Assembly: GCA_013397795.1 (NCBI GenBank)
Contig: VZTJ01000009.1
Span: forward strand, 317,806-381,805
Reading direction: 5' to 3'
Origin: Orthonyx spaldingii
Taxonomy: Eukaryota; Chordata; Aves; Passeriformes; Orthonychidae
Length of the DNA: 64,000 nucleotides
The notes under the pieces are model-generated. The model made no database searches. It was not told the origin of the DNA and saw only the letters and a list, made by a program, of their open reading frames with translations. This document shows positions 58,318-64,000 of this stretch, in pieces. The translations under genes were made by a program, and so were the position numbers. Numbering within the stretch: position 1 is the stretch's first letter; the number at the start of each line of letters is the position of its first letter.

Positions 58318-61300
58318 GTATGTCCTTCTTCTTAAATTTTTTGGATCTTGTGTACTCAGCTGCTTCAATATTTTTCTCCTATAGTTTTTCAGAAAATATT
58401 GTCTGAACTGAATAGCCATTGATGAGGGGCCAAACTGTAGTGCCATACTTAATTTTGTCTTTAAGTTTTTTAGTAGTAGAGTTCCTATAGCTTGTGCTTT
58501 TTTAGGCTAAGTCTTCAATGACACGTCTTACTATGCTGGCTGGAGAAGTGCATGCATTTTTGATATTTCAACTAATTTTGAAATATTTAAGATAGTGTTC
58601 TGACTACCAAAAGCCACGTGTGAAAGATGTAAAATTCTTCCTCTATGTGGTATTCTGATTCTCTTTTTTCTCCCTTGCTCTCTTTCTGTATAGCTGCCAG
58701 AAAGTGTTGAACATGTGGTGAGTTATACAGCACAGGCAGGCAGAAATAGCCCCAGGAGCTTTGTTCTTGTTATTGGGTTTAAAACTAATTTCAGAGAACT
58801 TAAAAATAAAATGACATTTGTAAATTGACAAAACTTCAAAATTGTGAAAAATTGTGTTTAGAAATGGCAAAATACATTTTAATTCTGTGAAACAGTTAAC
58901 TATTTTTAAAAAAACAACCTTCAGGAGCTGTTCTGCCTGCTTCAAATCCTGCTTGCTTTTAAGTTTTGTAGTCTGTGATGTACTTTACGTCAACCTTTTT
59001 AATGAGTACTAGAATATTTTTTCTCACTTTCTATTCTGTTTGAAAGGGAAAAGCATTCTTTACAGATATTGTAGCATTCAGCTAGTGTATTAACATCTAA
59101 AAATAACTCACGTGAATAGTAATAAATGCTAGCAAATGTTTGAACTTTTCCACTTATCTCTGTAAATAAAGTATTCACCAGAGTATTAGTCTTTGACAAC
59201 CTTCTAACTAATCACTAAAACAAAACTTTGGAATTCCTTAATGTTACAGAAAAATATTCTTGACAGCTAAAGGCAGTATGAATTCCAACATATTTTATTT
59301 TATGATTGTGCTTGAAGTAGGATTTTACAAGGGTATGGGTCTAGTTTATCATAAAATAGAAGCACACAAGTATGAAGGATACATTAGAAGCAGAACAATT
59401 CAGTAGCAGCAGTTTTCTAGGAAAAGGCAAGTTTCTCAAAGTGCAATATTTTCTTGAAGCAATTATTCCGCGAGTTCTGGTTTTGGTAGGTAAGCTTTAT
59501 TTGCATGTGTAATTAATAATTTTGAATGGAGATGTCTGTATGGCCACATTTTTGCACTTGCTTTCTGTGAGCACTGAGAAGAACTAAATTCTTTGCTGCC
59601 GTCTTTATAGAGTACTGTATTATTTCAGTGTCATGAATACAGTTTTCTTATATATATATTTGAAACAAAAAAACTCCCAAAGTACAAGGATATTGATAAG
59701 GCTGTGCATAGATGCATTCCCTGTCCCCTCTCTTCAAATACGCACAGTGATAACCTCCCTTATGCTCAGCTCATGTACATGCAGAAAAAGATTAAATTTC
59801 TTGCACTTTGAGTAGTGGTTAGCACAATTAAACCCATTTTTAATTACCTACTTTACTTAGTTATCTGCAGAAAGTTAAGAGAATTCTCAGGAGCCAAGAT
59901 GCTCAGCTGCTTTAGAAGTGTAGAAGTTCACTTTTTCTGATATGAATACATAATGGACAAATGTGCTATCCTTAGTCTTTCTGGCTTGCTGTTAACTGGT
60001 TTTGTTACAGACAAAATAACTACTCTCAGTGTCCTACTCTTTAGATTAATTTTCTTTTTTTTTTGAGTATGAAACACTTAAATTAATGTTTCAGCACTGT
60101 CTGTTTAAACTGCAGTTTCCTCAATCACTGGAGGGTTTTTTGGGCGTAGAAGTTGTTTTATATTTGGCAGTAATTAACATACATGCACACTCACTCACGC
60201 ACACCCCCTCTCCAGGTTTGCTATCAAACATCAATGCATAGGTACACATATTTTTTTCAGAAACAACACTTCAGAAGATTTAGATAATTTTACATTTTAA
60301 CATGATAATTACAAGCTTAATATCATAAGGGGTTGTGAGATATTTAAACATTCGTTTATAGATTTTACACTGTGGAATGTAAGGGAATGTGATTGCTAGT
60401 ATTCCTCATGTCTGAGACATGGATATTTTTGGTTTTAAGGAGACACTGTTTTCTCAAAAGACTCACTTTGTACCTCTTTCATAACCTTTTCTCCATGTGA
60501 AAGTATGAACAAACCTAACCTCTCTTCTCTTATCTCTTCTGTTTGTAACATTTCTTCATATTCTGTTGAAACAAACTTGAATATTTTTTAGAAATACTTC
60601 ATTCTTTGTTCTAGATGTGTTCTTAGTTTTAGAAACTTAGCATGACTATGTCTTTATTGAAAAGATTTAAAAAACGGTACCCCTCATGTGGGATTGCCCC
60701 CATTATGTATGGTTTTGACTATGAGCACAAATGTAATTTAGCTGAATATTAGAGCTTCTGCTACCTTTTCAGTGAAATGCTGTAAATCAGAAAGGAAAAG
60801 TTTGGGGTTTTTTTCTGTAATAAGAATTTTATTGTTTTGGGACATTTAACCAACATTTAACCAACATTTAATTGTTCGATAAATATTTACGTACTCATGT
60901 GCAGTATATATTTTAAGTCTTATGCCATGTCATTTTCATGGTGGCTGTGCAGCTAGCATGACTTAGCAGTGGGTGTTGTGTTTTAGGCATTTTGGTGGGT
61001 TTGTTTTGTTTGTGAGTGTTGGAGGCAGAAGGCCTTGTTGGTTTGGGTTTTTAGAAAAGAGCTTTCTTCTTTATTTCATTTGTTTCTTACTGAAGTTGTA
61101 AAGCAAGGAGGAAACTAACCTGATCACTATGCTGCTCTGACACTTGGAGATCTACAGATCTATTTATAATCTCCTACAGATGGTCTTCCATTTATTACTG
61201 AACAATTAACCTGTCTTTACTGTTTGCTAGCCATCAGAACAGTTGCTTCTATGAAGCACGTGTGATTTGGATAACCAAAAGGCTCTTTTGTGGGAAGGCA

Positions 61301-61961
61301 GAGGAAGGCAAACAGGAAATGATTACATGATCAGTCCTTTTTGTATCTTGCATCTTTTTTGCCACTTTAAACACTTACTACTAATGCTGCCGTAAAGTGC
61401 CTGCCACATGCTTGATGGCAAATACGAAAACACAACTATCTAAACACAAATGACAAGTTAAGTTGCTTTAGCATGTTGGCCCAAGGGACAGCTCAAATAG
61501 TAGAAAGAAGGGTATTCAACAGGAAAAAAGGTAATGTTTTAAGATGGACAACAAGTGTTCAAAACTTTAATGCTGAGATTGTTACCTTAGATAGTATCTC
61601 AGAGGTCACTTTGGATTGTACAGGAAAAGTGCAGTGGTTTTTGAGTTTTATAGATTGTTATTATGCTGCCTGCTGTAGAAATGTTACATGAACTACAGAT
61701 AAGGGTTAGCAGTCATTTATTTAAAAAAATTCTTTTCCTAGAATTAGAAAATTTTAAAACTTATGTTTTCTTCTGTATTTTGCATGCATATTTAATAGTA
61801 TAATACATGTGTGGTTTAATAGTCCTTAATAGTGCACCTATCTATATCTTTAAATATGGCTCCAAGGAATGTAATATCTGTATTGTGTGTAAGTGACAAT
61901 AACACCCTCTAGTGACAGTATTTTTAAGAACAAGTCTACTTTTCTGTTACGAATTATACTT

Positions 61962-62007
61962 AATATCAAGTATATATATATATATATACATATATACTCG
62001 ATATCAA
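61962..62007. repeat. TA-rich microsatellite forming an imperfect palindrome
   Basis: A (TA)n run flanked by atatcaagtatata on the left and tatatactcgatat on the right. These arms are complementary with one mismatch, so the whole segment can form a hairpin or cruciform. Confidence 0.7.
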
Positions 62008-62946
62008 GTTGAGAGATTATGCACTATGGATCTCTAATTCGGGGTTTTGTTTCTTTCATAAAATTTACTGTCAGGCAATACAGTCTGATCTGCCTTAATC
62101 CTATGTAAAAGTGCATATATTTTAAAATTCCATTTATTAGGCCTGGGAAGGCAAATTTTGATAGGTCTAGTGCTTCTAGATTTAAAAATACACAGTGTTT
62201 CAGTGTACTCTAGTTCAACTTTCCAAGATGGTCCTGTGGTTTAAAAATCATCATGGAATTTGTATTCCTTTAGTGCTTTTTAGATATATTATATGTTAAT
62301 AAGATATTTATTTTCCCACACCAAGTAAAAGTTTTCAGCATTTAGCGATTTTTCCCTGAATTGGAATACAGTTGAATAGTTTCTATAATTTAAAAAGCCA
62401 AGCAAAACAACTGTTAATAGAAATTATATTCATTATAGTAGTATTATGCAAACTTCAGAAGATCAGAGGATTAAAAAACCAGTGCTTTATGTTGGTTAAA
62501 AGTAGAGCTCCTGAATTCACCATTACATGGTGCCATTTTCCTCTGGTTGTCAGAGAAGTAGCAAAATAATAGGCTATGCAGAAGGAATAAGGGACAGTAT
62601 GAGATTTGCAGCAAGGATGAGTTTAAATTTTCTGATAAGGAAAGCAAGAAAATTTAAAGCGTCCTTGAATTGCAAAGACGATCCAAGTAGTCCTAAGCAT
62701 TTAAAAAGTCTGATCTACTTGGATTGTGTGAGTAAAGAGTTAAAATTCTAGATCGCTGTTCTAGAATATGAATTAACTGTCTGCTGTACTTCCATCTTCC
62801 TACAGTTGCTTATGTAACCTGGGTTCTGTGTATACTATGTTATGAATCAAGACAAAATGTTCCCATGGACTTTCCCTAAGGCCTGCTAATCTCAAGTATA
62901 AAAGTGATTTACTATCACAGCTGAGGGTAGGATTTCCTCATCTACA

Positions 62947-62980
62947 GGATCATAGAATAATTCATGTTGAAAGGGAGGAG
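62947..62980 (-). mobile_element. Possible short CR1 3' end remnant
   Basis: aggatcatagaataattca followed by tgttgaaaggga resembles the antisense CR1 start (tcatagaatcatagaat... ttggaaggga). About 35 bases only. Confidence 0.4.
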
Positions 62981-64000
62981 CACTGCTTTGCTTTGGTATG
63001 TGGTGTATACATATATAAAACATATGGGGTGAAAGAATTAAACTAAGTTGGAGTTCATACATCTATAAGTAAATTCAAAGCTTAAGTGCTAATGAGTGTT
63101 AGTGGTTATAAGCAGATGCTAAAAAAGGGGATCAGTAGTTATGGGGGAATTTCAGTTACAGTCAGTGGCTACTACCCTTCAAAATCACTTATGTCTCTTC
63201 CTTAAGAAGTACTTGAAATTTAGTAAATACAGTATGATACTTATGCTAGCTGTAAAAATACTTACCTATGTAGTTTCCCCTACTGAATTTTAATTTTGGG
63301 CTTCCTCTTCATCAATAACCAATGTTTTTTTCTACTGAAAGTTATGTAACTCTCAGAGCAGTTCTGGTCTGCCTCTGCCCACTGCTACTTTTTCAGTGAC
63401 TGAGCGACAGGGTGCCTTGGATATTTTGAGAAGGTAACTTCTGTCTCTCCTTACTTTGGATGTTGTTCTCACCCCCTGTAGAACCTTATTTTTAGACCCT
63501 TATTGTCCCTGATTTTTAAATGCTTTCCCCATTTTCCATGTTCCATACTAAATCATCTGGATTCCTTTTGAATTTTAGTGATATAAAATGCTTGGTGAAC
63601 TTAAGGATTTACTGATCAAGGCTGTTGATGCAGTACATTTATATTTTCACTACTGATGTACTTCGTAGTTTAATACTCTTCAGGTTATAGCACTTGCAAG
63701 TGAGATTTCAATAACCAAACCACAGAACTCCATGGGGCAAGCTCTGTTAAAGTAGATAGCTTGCATGTTCAGTTTTGATCATGCCTTGTGAACACTTTAG
63801 TGTGAAGCTTTATTTTTAAAGGTGGTGTTCAGGACCTGGGATTTGCTTAAAATAAGCCTAACAGCACAATTTAAATGAATTACTTTTCTTTGTGTTACTT
63901 GTTGCTTTCCTCTTTAGTTTATTTTCAAAAGTACTTTCTGGACTTCTGCAATCTTTCTCTATGTTATCTACATTTAACTCCCTCCGACTCTTTTCCGTTT

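Larger units (their letters stand above)
58318..64000 (+). other. CSNK1G3: CSNK1G3 intron 11 (incomplete)
   Basis: 5.7 kb after the last visible donor. I searched for the expected Cys-Cys-Cys-Phe-Phe-Lys coding start behind an acceptor and did not find it. The stretch is AT-rich, with a TA-rich palindrome at 61962-62007, a triple catttaacca repeat at 60843-60871 and a short antisense CR1-like end at 62947-62980. Confidence 0.75.

Noticed and set aside
58318..64000. Terminal CSNK1G3 exon
   Set aside because: I looked for a Cys-Cys-Cys-Phe-Phe-Lys coding start behind an acceptor and found none. Near misses such as tgctgcctgctgtag at about 61664-61678 do not encode it.

Overview
The window is vertebrate nuclear DNA, almost certainly from a bird and probably a passerine. 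It has long AT-rich introns and no bacterial-style gene packing. The dominant interspersed repeats are CR1 (chicken repeat 1) LINE fragments, several endogenous-retrovirus LTRs are present, and one SINE has a tRNA-Ile head and a CR1 tail, the architecture known from zebra finch (TguSINE1).

The only host gene I can support is CSNK1G3 (casein kinase 1 gamma 3) on the + strand. Its coding part runs from an ATG at 6244 to the end of an exon at 58317 and then leaves the window. Eleven coding exons, all with GT-AG borders and compatible phases, join into one open frame of 430 complete codons plus two bases. This covers the kinase domain and most of the C-terminal tail. The last coding exon (cysteine-rich, basic membrane-anchoring tail) and the promoter were not found, so both 3' and 5' ends should lie outside. 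Two possible non-coding 5' exons lie upstream of the start-codon exon.

Layout: 1-6005 is upstream or first-intron DNA with a 2.1 kb antisense CR1 at its left end. 6006-6421 is the start-codon exon, with two short uORFs. Intron 1 carries the SINE. Intron 2 carries a 5 kb degraded antisense retroviral composite (two related LTRs near 13.2-14.0 and 17.6-18.3 kb, with another LTR between them) and a short CR1. Intron 3 (11.7 kb) has no recognisable repeat. Intron 5 carries two CR1s, one interrupted by a 1.1 kb LTR. Intron 7 carries a 0.9 kb CR1. Intron 10 carries two solo-type LTRs, one with an exact 43-bp tandem array. The last 5.7 kb is intron with only tiny repeat remnants.

All large transposon pieces are antisense to the gene. 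From memory, CSNK1G3 is Z-linked in birds. Two substitutions at positions constant in CK1-gamma proteins, together with the LTR load, raise the possibility that this is a W copy, but the sequence alone cannot decide this. I found no new gene system. The most informative oddities are the alternating CCAAT/E-box LTR array, the nested retroelements, the SINE/CR1 shared tail and the two kinase substitutions.
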